From NCBI GenBank assembly GCA_026387315.1, contig JAPLLY010000007.1:1-64000 (forward strand): a stretch of 64,000 nt of DNA, read 5' to 3'. Below the pieces are notes generated by a model. That model was not told where the DNA came from and made no database searches. It worked only from the letters and a program-made list of their open reading frames with translations. Below are positions 8,782 through 18,119 of this stretch, in pieces; the stretch's first letter is position 1, and each line of letters starts with the position of its first letter. A program made the translations under genes and the position numbers. The DNA comes from Candidatus Omnitrophota bacterium. Lineage in GTDB: Bacteria > Omnitrophota > Gorgyraeia > Gygaellales > Profunditerraquicolaceae.

Positions 8782-8809
8782 TTTTAATTGGAGAGCAATA
8801 AATTTATAC

Positions 8810-10045
8810 ATGTTCAAAAGAATTCCTGGGACCAAAGATATCTTGCCCGAAGAAACATCTTCCTGGCAAACCGTCGAAGCAGCAGCGCGCAGAATATTCG
8901 CATTCTATAATTATCAGGAAATTCGTACTCCTATAATTGAAGAGGCATCGCTTTTTAACCGCACCTTAGGTTCGACTACTGAGATCGTGCAGAAACAGAT
9001 GTTCCTCATTCATAACCAACAGGATACTTACGCGCTGCGTCCGGAGGCAACGGCCTCAATCGTCCGCAGTTATCTGGAAAATAATTTAGAAAAAACCAGC
9101 GGTTTCACAAAATTATATTATATTGGCCCGATGTTCCGCCTGGAACGGCCGCAAAAGGGAAGGTTGCGCCAATTTCATCATATTGGGGCTGAAGCCATCG
9201 GCTCCGGTCAGGCCAGCCTGGATATAGAAATAATCAGTTTAGCCGAACAATTACTAAAAAATTTCGGAATTACCGGTTATAAGATTAAAATTAACAGCCT
9301 GGGCTGCCTAAAAGATAAACAGGCGCTAAGCGCGGCTTTGAAAAAAAGTTTACCGGAAAAATTAACCCGGCTGTGCGCGGATTGCCAACTCAGAGCTAAA
9401 CATAACGTATTAAGAATATTGGACTGCAAAAACCAAGATTGTCAAAAAATAGTTAAAACACTTAACCTGGAAAGCGCCCATCTTTGCCCGGATTGCCTGG
9501 GGCATTTCCAAGAGGTAAAATGCGGATTAAGCGACCTGGGTATTTTATTCCAGGTAGATCCACAACTGGTGCGCGGCCTGGATTATTATAACCGTACAGT
9601 CTTTGAAATTACACATAGCGATTTAGGCAGCCAGAATGCGCTTGGGGCAGGCGGCCGTTATAATAATTTGGTTAGAGATCTGGGCGGTCCGGAGTTAGGG
9701 GCAATTGGTTTTGCTTTCGGGGTCGAAAGGCTGCTTTTAGTGCCCAATACTCTCAACCAGAATTCGGCCAAAAAGCTAGTTTATTTAATTACGCTGGGAG
9801 AGGCCGCGAAATCCGCGGGCATAAAAATATTAAACCAGCTAAGATCCGCCGAAATTTCCGCGGATATGGATTATTTAAATAAATCATTAAAAGGCGCGAT
9901 GCGCGCTGCTAATGATGCCGGCGCAACTTTTGTTTTAATCTTAGGAGATGATGAATTAAAGATGAATACTGTTTCGGTCAAGGATATGGCTTCCGGCGCG
10001 CAGAGGCAAGTGGCCATACAAAATTTAACCGAGGAACTAAAATGA
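8810..10045 (+). CDS. hisS: Histidyl-tRNA synthetase
   Basis: MFKRIPGTKDILPEE; YALRPEATASIVRSYLEN; GPMFRLERPQKGRLRQFHHIGAEAIG; GGRYNNLV. Confidence 0.95.
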   Translation: MFKRIPGTKDILPEETSSWQTVEAAARRIFAFYNYQEIRTPIIEEASLFNRTLGSTTEIVQKQMFLIHNQQDTYALRPEATASIVRSYLENNLEKTSGFTKLYYIGPMFRLERPQKGRLRQFHHIGAEAIGSGQASLDIEIISLAEQLLKNFGITGYKIKINSLGCLKDKQALSAALKKSLPEKLTRLCADCQLRAKHNVLRILDCKNQDCQKIVKTLNLESAHLCPDCLGHFQEVKCGLSDLGILFQVDPQLVRGLDYYNRTVFEITHSDLGSQNALGAGGRYNNLVRDLGGPELGAIGFAFGVERLLLVPNTLNQNSAKKLVYLITLGEAAKSAGIKILNQLRSAEISADMDYLNKSLKGAMRAANDAGATFVLILGDDELKMNTVSVKDMASGAQRQVAIQNLTEELK

Positions 10046-11457
10046 TACGAACCCATACCTGCGGTGAGCTTAAGGCTGCTGACACGGGTAAACAAGTTAC
10101 CCTCTGCGGTTGGGTTGCTAATCGGCGCGACCATGGTAAATTAATCTTTATCGATATTCGCGACCGCTACGGCCTTACTCAGGCCGTTTTTATCCCCCAA
10201 GAATGCCCTGCTGATAGTTATGAAAAGGCAGGGCAGCTAAGAAACGAATTCGTAATTAAATTAAAGGGTTTGGTCAATAAACGACCGGCAGGCACAATTA
10301 ATTCAAAGTTAGCCACCGGAGAAGTGGAAATTTTAGCGCACGAGCTGGAAATATTAAATCCCAGCCTTACTCCGCCATTTGCAATCCAGGAAGATATTGA
10401 AATAACTGAAGAGATTCGCCTTAAATACCGCTACCTGGATTTAAGAAGAAAGAAAGTTTTTAATAACCTGCTTTTAAGAAGTAACCTGTATAAAGTTATT
10501 CGCGGCTATCTGGGGGAAAAGGATTTCATTGAATGCGAAACACCCATCCTTACTAAATCTACTCCTGAAGGCGCCCGGGACTATCTGGTTCCTTCGCGGG
10601 TAAATCCCGGCCAATTTTTTGCTTTGCCCCAGTCTCCGCAATTATTTAAACAGATACTGATGGTGGCGGGAATCGATAAATATTATCAGATCGCTAAATG
10701 TTTTCGGGATGAGGATTTGCGCGCTGACCGCCAGCCGGAATTTACTCAGCTGGATATTGAAATGTCTTTTATAAACGAAGAGGATGTCTTCAGCTTAACT
10801 GAAGGTTTAATGAAATTGATCTTCAAGAAATTAAAAAATATCGATATTCCAACGCCTTTTACGCGGATCAGCCATAAGGAAGCGATGGAAAAATATAACT
10901 GCGACAAGCCTGATTTGCGCCAGCAGCTAAATTTGGATTTTGCCTTTTGCTGGGTGGTAGATTTTCCGCTTTTTAAATTTAATACCGAAGAGAAACGCTG
11001 GGAGAGTGAACATCATCCTTTTACCTCCCCGGCCGCTGCCGATTTGGAAAATTTGGAGGCTGCCCCGGATAAAGTTAAATCCCGTTCTTATGATTTAGTT
11101 TTAAACGGAGCGGAGTTGGGCTCCGGCTCCATCAGAATTCATCGCCGCCAACTCCAGAAAAAGATTTTTAATATTATCGGCCTGGAAAAAGAAGAAATTC
11201 AGAAGCGTTTTGGTTTTCTCTTGGAAGCTTTTCAGTTCGGCGCGCCGCCACATGGAGGAGTGGCTTTTGGGTTAGACAGGCTCTTGGCTATACTCTGCTG
11301 TGAGTCAAGTATCCGTGAAGTAATTACCTTTCCCAAAAACTCAAGCACATTTTGTCCGTTAACCAGCGCGCCTTCGGATGTTGAAGATAAACAATTAAAG
11401 GAATTAGGTTTAATTATAAAAAAAGAAGCTCCCGCCTCAAATTATTCGGCGGGATAA
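10042..11457 (+). CDS. aspS: Aspartyl-tRNA synthetase (bacterial-type but short, apparently lacking the GAD insertion)
   Basis: MIRTHTCGELKAADTGKQVTLCGWVANRRDHG; FRDEDLRADRQPEFTQLDIEMSF; GVAFGLDRLLAILC; direct junction DKPDLRQQLNLDFAFCWVVDFPLF. Confidence 0.95.
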   Translation: MIRTHTCGELKAADTGKQVTLCGWVANRRDHGKLIFIDIRDRYGLTQAVFIPQECPADSYEKAGQLRNEFVIKLKGLVNKRPAGTINSKLATGEVEILAHELEILNPSLTPPFAIQEDIEITEEIRLKYRYLDLRRKKVFNNLLLRSNLYKVIRGYLGEKDFIECETPILTKSTPEGARDYLVPSRVNPGQFFALPQSPQLFKQILMVAGIDKYYQIAKCFRDEDLRADRQPEFTQLDIEMSFINEEDVFSLTEGLMKLIFKKLKNIDIPTPFTRISHKEAMEKYNCDKPDLRQQLNLDFAFCWVVDFPLFKFNTEEKRWESEHHPFTSPAAADLENLEAAPDKVKSRSYDLVLNGAELGSGSIRIHRRQLQKKIFNIIGLEKEEIQKRFGFLLEAFQFGAPPHGGVAFGLDRLLAILCCESSIREVITFPKNSSTFCPLTSAPSDVEDKQLKELGLIIKKEAPASNYSAG

Positions 11458-11462
11458 ATTCA

Positions 11463-11504
11463 CGCATTAACTTACTCTCCGCCTGCGGCGGATCGTAAGT
11501 TAAG
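11463..11504. repeat. Imperfect hairpin CGCATTAACTTACTCTCCGCC-TGC-GGCGGATCGTAAGTTAAGCG upstream of the LysM gene
   Basis: Self-complementary arms; followed by TTTAAGGAGGG SD. Confidence 0.7.
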
Positions 11505-11528
11505 CGTTCATTTAAGGAGGGAAGTAAA

Positions 11529-12095
11529 ATGAACAGATCCAAACTAGCGGGAATTTGCGTATTAACCTCAACCTTGGCATTATCAGGATGCGTGGCCAGA
11601 ACCTACAATTTAACGCGCGATCGGGTTGATCAAGAACTCTCTTTGACTTCAGGCAACCGCGGCTACATTATGGGGCAAGCTCCGGAACCCCAAGAAAGAA
11701 AAACTACCCGAACCACCAGGGTCTTTGAATTAGAGCTAGGGCCAACGAATAAAACTAAAACCAGTTGTCCGGCTGCTACTCCGCTAGCCGCCGGCAGCAT
11801 CAATGAACCCGGAATGGTTCAGGAAACTCAACCAGAAATACAGCCAGAGACACAAACTGAAGAGACAAATTTAAGTTCCGAAAAATATACTGTAGCTAAA
11901 AATGATACTTTACAGAAAATCTCTAAGAAATTCTACGGAACAACTAAAAGATGGATGAAGGTCTATGAAGCAAATAAGGATGTTTTACGCGGGCCAGACA
12001 AGCTTTATCCCGGACAAATTTTAAATATTCCTTCCGGCCCTAAGGTAAGTTCTGAGGAACAAAAGATGCGGGAACCAAAAGAAAATCTTAAGTAA
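11529..12095 (+). CDS. LysM-domain lipoprotein
   Basis: Lipobox ALSGC; EKYTVAKNDTLQKISKKFYGTTKRWMKVYEANKDVLRGPDKLYPGQILNIP. Confidence 0.9.
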   Translation: MNRSKLAGICVLTSTLALSGCVARTYNLTRDRVDQELSLTSGNRGYIMGQAPEPQERKTTRTTRVFELELGPTNKTKTSCPAATPLAAGSINEPGMVQETQPEIQPETQTEETNLSSEKYTVAKNDTLQKISKKFYGTTKRWMKVYEANKDVLRGPDKLYPGQILNIPSGPKVSSEEQKMREPKENLK

Positions 12096-12128
12096 CCATT
12101 AAAGACTTGATTTCACTCATGTTTAGTG

Positions 12129-12211
12129 TGTCAAAAGCGAGGGCGAAGCCCGAAGCAATCTGGTTCTAAAAGGATTGCTTCGTCGGGCTAAAGCCCCTCC
12201 TGGCAATGACA
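12129..12211. repeat. Full inverted copy of the GTCATTGCGAGG/GAAGCAATCT repeat (diverged left arm)
   Basis: tgtcaaaagcgagggcgaagcccgaagcaatc...gattgcttcgtcgggctaaagcccctcctggcaatgaca. Confidence 0.8.
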
Positions 12212-12251
12212 CTTTCCGTTTTGCATCATATCCGCTTTGATTTGGGCAGCA

Positions 12252-13571
12252 ATGTTCAAACATATGAAAAAAATATTTAATAAAACCAAACTTCTTCCCA
12301 TTGGGATATGCGTTTTTATGTTTTTCTTTAGCTATATTATCCGCCTAAACTTAGGTATTCCGTTCTTCTTAATCCTGCTTTATTTATGCTTTTACAAAAA
12401 ATTTACTAAAATCAAGAATGTCCGGCTAGCCAACTTAAGCTTTCTTTTTCTGATTTCTTTCTGCCTGGGTTATTATTTAATTAGTCAGGGGAAATCATTC
12501 TATTTTATCCCGGTTACGATTATTCCCATGCTGGGCGTGCTGCTATTTGATAATCTGGAAGTTGCTTATTTTTTGTCATTAGGAACCTGCGTCTGTCTGG
12601 CATTTTTATGCCCGGAGCCATTTAAGGCCTGGTTTATTTTTATGACCTCCTGCGCCTGCGCGATACTATTGGTAAACAAAGCCCGAAAACGCGCTCAAGT
12701 TATTCAGGCAGGGGCTATTGCCGGCATCCTGCAATTAGTCAGCCTGATACTACTGGAACATCTTGGGATTAATCAGGCGCAAAGATATCTGATAATTTTA
12801 ATCAATGGCTTGCTTTCCGGGATTATCACTTTAGGAGTTTTACCGCTATTTGAATATATTCTGCAAACAGTAACCAACATCAGCCTATTGGAACTCGCGG
12901 ATTCCAACCATCCGGTCTTACAACGCATGGTGCTTGAGGCACCGGGCACTTATCATCATAGCCTTATCGTCGGTAATCTTTCGGATACGGCTTGCTCCGC
13001 GGTAGGAGCTAACGGGCTTTTAGCCAGAATTGGGGCATATTACCACGATATCGGTAAACTGCAAAAACCAGAATATTTTATCGAAAATCAGGATATTAAA
13101 AAGAATATTCATGATGATCTTGCTCCGACCATGAGTAAATTAATTATCATGAACCATATTAAGGAAGGCTTAGAGTTGGCTAAAAAGTACTCTTTAACTC
13201 CGGTGCTCTGGGATTTTATCCGGCAGCATCACGGCAACAGCCTGGTTTATTATTTCTACCGGCGGGCACTAGAGGGCAAGGAAGAAAACCAGGAGGTGGC
13301 CGAGGAAGGCTTCCGTTATCCGGGGCCAAAACCCAACACCAAAGAAACCGCCATCGTATTATTAGCGGATTCCGTGGAGGCGGCCACGCGCAGCTTAAAA
13401 GATCCTACTCCGGACAAGATCGAAGAAACAGTGCGTAAAGTAATTAACAATAAATTTATCGATGGGCAGCTTGATGAATGCGAACTTACTCTAAAAGATA
13501 TTGAAAAGATATCCAGCGTTTTTACCAAAATATTAAGCGGCATCTACCATAGCCGGATTAATTACTCTTGA
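12252..13571 (+). CDS. Membrane HD-domain phosphohydrolase (PgpH/YqfF-like, 7TM-HD)
   Basis: N-terminal TM block; LVLEAPGTYHHSLIVGNLSDTAC...IGAYYHDIGKLQKPEYFIENQ. Confidence 0.9.
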   Translation: MFKHMKKIFNKTKLLPIGICVFMFFFSYIIRLNLGIPFFLILLYLCFYKKFTKIKNVRLANLSFLFLISFCLGYYLISQGKSFYFIPVTIIPMLGVLLFDNLEVAYFLSLGTCVCLAFLCPEPFKAWFIFMTSCACAILLVNKARKRAQVIQAGAIAGILQLVSLILLEHLGINQAQRYLIILINGLLSGIITLGVLPLFEYILQTVTNISLLELADSNHPVLQRMVLEAPGTYHHSLIVGNLSDTACSAVGANGLLARIGAYYHDIGKLQKPEYFIENQDIKKNIHDDLAPTMSKLIIMNHIKEGLELAKKYSLTPVLWDFIRQHHGNSLVYYFYRRALEGKEENQEVAEEGFRYPGPKPNTKETAIVLLADSVEAATRSLKDPTPDKIEETVRKVINNKFIDGQLDECELTLKDIEKISSVFTKILSGIYHSRINYS

Positions 13572-14014
13572 ATACGAGATGGAGAAGGAAAAGTTTGGTG
13601 AAAATAACCCTAAAGAACCTGCAAAATAAGCTGCCTATTCATTCTAAAAAAATAAAAAAATTAATCCTTAAAGTCCTTAAAGGTGAGCAGGTTAAACAAT
13701 CCGGATGGATTAACATTTGTTTTGTAGATAATTCGCAGATTAAGAAATTTAACGCCAAATTCCTTAAAACCGAAAGTTCAACTGATGTTTTGGCTTTTAA
13801 TTTAAGCGATAAAAAAGAAAAACACATTATTTTAGCGGATATTATGATTTCTACGCAGGCGGCTTTAAAACAAGCGCTTAACTTCAAAACTACCCCGGAT
13901 TATGAATTATCCCTTTATGTTGTACACGGTATACTGCACATTTTAGGGTTTGGCGACCACACACGCGCTCAGATAAAGCTGATGCGTAAAAAAGAAAGCC
14001 AATATGTCGATTGA
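13568..14014 (+). CDS. ybeY: rRNA maturation endoribonuclease YbeY
   Basis: Zinc motif HGILHILGFGDH; STDVLAFNLSD; start codon uncertain. Confidence 0.9.
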   Translation: MNTRWRRKSLVKITLKNLQNKLPIHSKKIKKLILKVLKGEQVKQSGWINICFVDNSQIKKFNAKFLKTESSTDVLAFNLSDKKEKHIILADIMISTQAALKQALNFKTTPDYELSLYVVHGILHILGFGDHTRAQIKLMRKKESQYVD

Positions 14015-14762
14015 TCGAGCCCAGGGATTAGTTTTAAACAAGAGAGACTTACGCGAGACTTCTTTAATTGTAGATTTTTACACCAAAGAATTTGGAAAAA
14101 TATGCGGGATACTTAAAGGTATCCGCACTGATCCGAAAAAGTTCGCTTCAAATTTAGAGCTTTTTTCACTAAATGAAATTATCTTTTACAGAAAAACGCG
14201 CTCTAGCTACCATTTAGTAAGCCAGGCGGATAAGCTAGACAACTTTACTCCCGTCAGGCAAAATATCGAGCGAACTACTACTGCGGGTTTTATGATGGAA
14301 ATGGTCTCTTCCATCATGCAGCTTGAAGATAAAAACGAGGAGGTCTTTAATTTAACCTTAGCCAGCCTCAAAGAATTAGAGGCCAATTATAGCCCGCAAA
14401 AAATTGCCACAATATTTAAAATTAAAATGCTCAGCCTTTCAGGATTTAAGCCGCATTTTGATTCCTGTGTATGTTGCCTGGATAAAATTATGGGGCAATC
14501 CAAGTTCAGCCTTTCTTTAGGCGGATTGCTTTGCCCGCGCTGTATGCCCAAAGACCCCGGCAGCCGTTCGATATTCAGGGGCACCATTGCCACGGTCTTA
14601 CATATCGAAAAAAATAGCTTTAACAGTTCCTTAAGCCTGGGAATGAATCCTCAGATAAAAAAGGAATTGGAGTTGATCCTGAATGCTTTTTTGAATTTTC
14701 ACCTTGGCCGCGAACTAAAATCTCAGAAGTTGATGAATAAATTAGAGGTTGCTGTTGGATAA
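14004..14762 (+). CDS. recO: DNA repair protein RecO
   Basis: AQGLVLNKRDLRETSLIVDFYTKEFGKICGILKG; Cys motif CVCCLDKI...LCPRC. Confidence 0.88.
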   Translation: MSIDRAQGLVLNKRDLRETSLIVDFYTKEFGKICGILKGIRTDPKKFASNLELFSLNEIIFYRKTRSSYHLVSQADKLDNFTPVRQNIERTTTAGFMMEMVSSIMQLEDKNEEVFNLTLASLKELEANYSPQKIATIFKIKMLSLSGFKPHFDSCVCCLDKIMGQSKFSLSLGGLLCPRCMPKDPGSRSIFRGTIATVLHIEKNSFNSSLSLGMNPQIKKELELILNAFLNFHLGRELKSQKLMNKLEVAVG

Positions 14763-14782
14763 AAGCGGGGTAAGTAAAACAA

Positions 14783-14868
14783 GGGGACGGTTCTATTTTT
14801 CCTTGATTTACCTGTGTAGACCTACGCGGTCTACATATATGTAGACCGCGTAGGTCTACGTGGTTCGC
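14783..14868. repeat. Composite repeat: half REP GGGGACGGTTCTATTTTTCCTTGATTTA plus 44-bp perfect palindrome GTAGACCTACGCGGTCTACATATATGTAGACCGCGTAGGTCTAC (14816-14859)
   Basis: Same arrangement at 20947-21033. Confidence 0.9.
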
Positions 14869-14914
14869 GGGAATGCTGGATTTTAATGAATAAATTACGA
14901 AAGGAAGAAACTAA

Positions 14915-15850
14915 ATGAAAATTGTCGTGGTTGGGCCGGGAGCGATGGGGTGCCTTTTTGCTGCTTTTTTGACTAAATCCAAAGAGGATGTCTGGCTCTT
15001 GGATAAGGATAAACAACGCTCCGCCAAGGTTAATGAGTGCGGAATTTCATTAGAAGGCTCAAGCGGCTGCTGGCAATCAAAACCAAAGGCTACCGCCAGG
15101 GTTGAGGATATTGGCAAGGCGGATTTAATACTTATCTGTGTTAAATCTTTTCATACTAAAGCCGCCATTGAACAGATTAAGCCGCTTCTGGGCCAGGACA
15201 CTAAAATTCTAACCCTGCAAAACGGAATCGGCAATATTGAAATCATCTCTGAGCTAGCCGGTGAAGAAAGAGTTATTGCCGGGGTAACCAATGAAGGCGC
15301 GACTCTAATGGATATCGGTAAAATTCGCCACGCCGGGCGCGGTGAGACGATTATCGGAGCGATTGACGGCAAAACCCCGGTTCAAATGCGCGCTATCCGC
15401 GAGGCCTTTAATAAAGCCGGATTTGAATGCAAAATGTCACGCGACATAAAAAGCCTGCTCTGGAGCAAATTAATCATTAACGTCGGAATCAACGCGTTGT
15501 CGGCAATTACGCGCCTGCCTAACGGCAAGCTTATAGAGTACGAAGGCACCAGAAGAATCTTAAGGGACGCGGTCACGGAGGCCGCGCGTATTACTAAGAG
15601 GAAACGTATAAAACTAATTTTTGATGACCCGTTGGCCAAAGTCGAAGCGGTTTGTGAAGGCACGCGGGACAATCTTTCTTCAATGCTTCAAGATGTATTA
15701 AGAAAAAGGCGCACCGAGGTTGACTTCATTAATGGAGTAATTGTGCGGTTAGGGCAAGAGCTGGGTATTGATGTGCCAACCAATAAGTTCCTTCTGGACC
15801 TGGTTAAAACCATTGAATCCAGCTACGCGCAATCAGCGCAAGAAACTTAA
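14915..15850 (+). CDS. panE: Ketopantoate reductase (PanE/ApbA family)
   Basis: MKIVVVGPGAMGCLFAAFLTKS; LWSKLIINVGINALSAITRLPNG. Confidence 0.87.
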   Translation: MKIVVVGPGAMGCLFAAFLTKSKEDVWLLDKDKQRSAKVNECGISLEGSSGCWQSKPKATARVEDIGKADLILICVKSFHTKAAIEQIKPLLGQDTKILTLQNGIGNIEIISELAGEERVIAGVTNEGATLMDIGKIRHAGRGETIIGAIDGKTPVQMRAIREAFNKAGFECKMSRDIKSLLWSKLIINVGINALSAITRLPNGKLIEYEGTRRILRDAVTEAARITKRKRIKLIFDDPLAKVEAVCEGTRDNLSSMLQDVLRKRRTEVDFINGVIVRLGQELGIDVPTNKFLLDLVKTIESSYAQSAQET

Positions 15851-15864
15851 AAACTTAAAAACTG

Positions 15865-16830
15865 ATGGCTTTTAGCCCAAAAATACGCAGATACTTAGTT
15901 GTTTTTTTAATTATCGGATGGAGCCTGGCTTTATTTAATTCTGCCCTGCGTTTTAATTCACTAAGATACCCGCTAAAAGCAAAACAACTTTACCGTGACA
16001 ATCGCCTTTTAATGGGTACATTTTGGGAGGTTACCTCGCCAAATAAACAAGCCGGCGCGATTGTTTTTTCAGAAGCCAGCCGGATTGAACAACTACTTAG
16101 TAAATATATCGCAACTAGTGAAATCTCCCGGCTTAATCGTTTAGGAAAATTAAAAGTAAGCGCGGATACGTTTTATATTATAAAAAAATCCCAGGAATTC
16201 TGCCGCCTTACTCAAGGAGCCTTTGATATCAGCGTTGCGCCGTTAGTGGATCTTTGGGGATTCACCAACCAAAAATTCCGGGTGCCCAGCGATGATAAAA
16301 TCCGCGCTGTTTTAAAGCTAATGGGAAGCGATAAAATTATTTTACATGAAAAAGATAGTGTGGTAGAATTCAGAATTCCGGGAACCCGGATTGACCTGGG
16401 GGCAATTGCCAAGGGGTTTGCCCTGGATTGCGCGGTCAAAAAGTTAAAAGAAAGCAAGATTGACAACTGCCTGATTAATGCCGGAGGCCAAGTTTACGCA
16501 TTAGGAGATAAATTCGGCCAAACCTGGAAAATCGCCATCCGGGGAGCGCGTAAATCTGAAATCGCCGGAACCCTGGAGCTAAAAAATAAATCCGCCTCTA
16601 CCAGCGGAGATTATCAGCAATATTTTTTAATTGGAAACAAACGCTATTGCCATATACTTAACCCTAAAACCGGCTATCCCGCAGAATCGGGAATTTCTTC
16701 AGTAACCGTGATTGCGGATAGCGGCCTGGAGGCGGACGCGCTTTCTACGTCAGTATTTGTTTTAGGTAAAGAAAAGGCAAAAGAGTTGGCAGCGAAATTT
16801 AACAACCTGGAAATTAAAATTACTGAATGA
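15865..16830 (+). CDS. apbE: FAD:protein FMN transferase (ApbE)
   Basis: LMGTFWEVTSPN; DLGAIAKGFALDCAVKKLKES; INAGGQVYALG; HILNPKTGYPAESGISSVTVIADSGLEADALSTSVFVLG. Confidence 0.93.
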   Translation: MAFSPKIRRYLVVFLIIGWSLALFNSALRFNSLRYPLKAKQLYRDNRLLMGTFWEVTSPNKQAGAIVFSEASRIEQLLSKYIATSEISRLNRLGKLKVSADTFYIIKKSQEFCRLTQGAFDISVAPLVDLWGFTNQKFRVPSDDKIRAVLKLMGSDKIILHEKDSVVEFRIPGTRIDLGAIAKGFALDCAVKKLKESKIDNCLINAGGQVYALGDKFGQTWKIAIRGARKSEIAGTLELKNKSASTSGDYQQYFLIGNKRYCHILNPKTGYPAESGISSVTVIADSGLEADALSTSVFVLGKEKAKELAAKFNNLEIKITE

Positions 16831-18119
16831 ACTGTCCACCTAAGAAGTTTATCTTCCTTTATTACATTATCAACCTAGCGGTAATTGATTCACTTACCGG
16901 GCATACGATCGGACGGGTTATTGATCTAGCCGCTTCGCTAAAAGAAATGTATCCTAAAGTAACCGGATTGATTATGCGTGATCGAAAAAATAATCGCAAG
17001 ATTTATCTGCCCTGGGGCAGTGTAAAAATGCTGGTAGAAGAGAAGGGAATTTTTATCGAAAATTTCCCGGCTGTCGCGCAAGAAGGGTTTAATCCGGCGG
17101 AAAATGAAATTCTGCTTAAAGAAACTTTTTGGGATAAACAGATCGTAGATATCCACGGCTCAAAGGTAGTCCGGGTCAATGACCTGCATCTTTTAAAAGA
17201 AGGTTTGAGCCTTTGGGTAGTACATATGGATATTGGAATCACCGGTTTACTGCGCAGATTAGGCGTGAGCAAAGTATTTGAGTTTATGATCAAACTCGTT
17301 TCATCGTATGAAATAAAAGACCGGATTATTTCCTGGAAATATGTTCAACCGATCAACGGCCCCATCGGCGCGGATGCCTTATCTTTAAAAGTGCATCACT
17401 CCAGGCTGGCGGAACTGCATCCGGCTGATATTGCTGATATCCTTATCGACCTAGGCACGGAAGAAAGATTAAATATTCTTAAGTCTATGGACAAGGTTAC
17501 CGCGGCTAACACAATTCAGGAACTCCCTTTAAAAATCCGCCTGCAGGTTGCCGAATTGCTTGATCAGAAACTTCTGGTTGAAATCATCAATGAAATGGCT
17601 ATCGATGAAGCGGTGGATTTATTTTCCCAGATGCCGATCAAGAAAATGAACCTATTATTTACCCGGCTGCCACCGGAAAAAGTCACGCAAATCTTAAATC
17701 TGCTCGGCCATGCCAACGATATTGCCGGTAGTATTATGAATACCGATTTTATTTGCATCCGGCAGACAATGTCCGCGGCGGAGGCTTTAGAAAAAACCAA
17801 GAAAGAATCAAGCCGTAAGAAAGAATCATATTATATTTATGTGCTCGATGATTTAGATTCGCTGGTGGGAGTAGTAACTTTACAGCAACTGTTGATTATG
17901 CCGCCAGAAAAAATTATCTCTGAATTCATGCGCAAACGTATCGCTAAGGTAAAAATCAAAACTAAAATTAATGATGTGGCGGAAGTTTTTTATAAATATG
18001 ACTTTACGGTTGTGCCGGTAATTGATAAATTAGGAAAAATTCAGGGGATAATTACGATGAAGGATGCCTTCGAATCAGTATTTCATCAGATCCGTAAAAA
18101 AACGGAACAAACACAATGA
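16827..18119 (+). CDS. PRC-barrel-like / MgtE intracellular N-domain / CBS-domain protein
   Basis: LHPADIADILIDLGTEERLNILKSMD...; two CBS-like segments near the C-terminus. Confidence 0.8.
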   Translation: MNCPPKKFIFLYYIINLAVIDSLTGHTIGRVIDLAASLKEMYPKVTGLIMRDRKNNRKIYLPWGSVKMLVEEKGIFIENFPAVAQEGFNPAENEILLKETFWDKQIVDIHGSKVVRVNDLHLLKEGLSLWVVHMDIGITGLLRRLGVSKVFEFMIKLVSSYEIKDRIISWKYVQPINGPIGADALSLKVHHSRLAELHPADIADILIDLGTEERLNILKSMDKVTAANTIQELPLKIRLQVAELLDQKLLVEIINEMAIDEAVDLFSQMPIKKMNLLFTRLPPEKVTQILNLLGHANDIAGSIMNTDFICIRQTMSAAEALEKTKKESSRKKESYYIYVLDDLDSLVGVVTLQQLLIMPPEKIISEFMRKRIAKVKIKTKINDVAEVFYKYDFTVVPVIDKLGKIQGIITMKDAFESVFHQIRKKTEQTQ

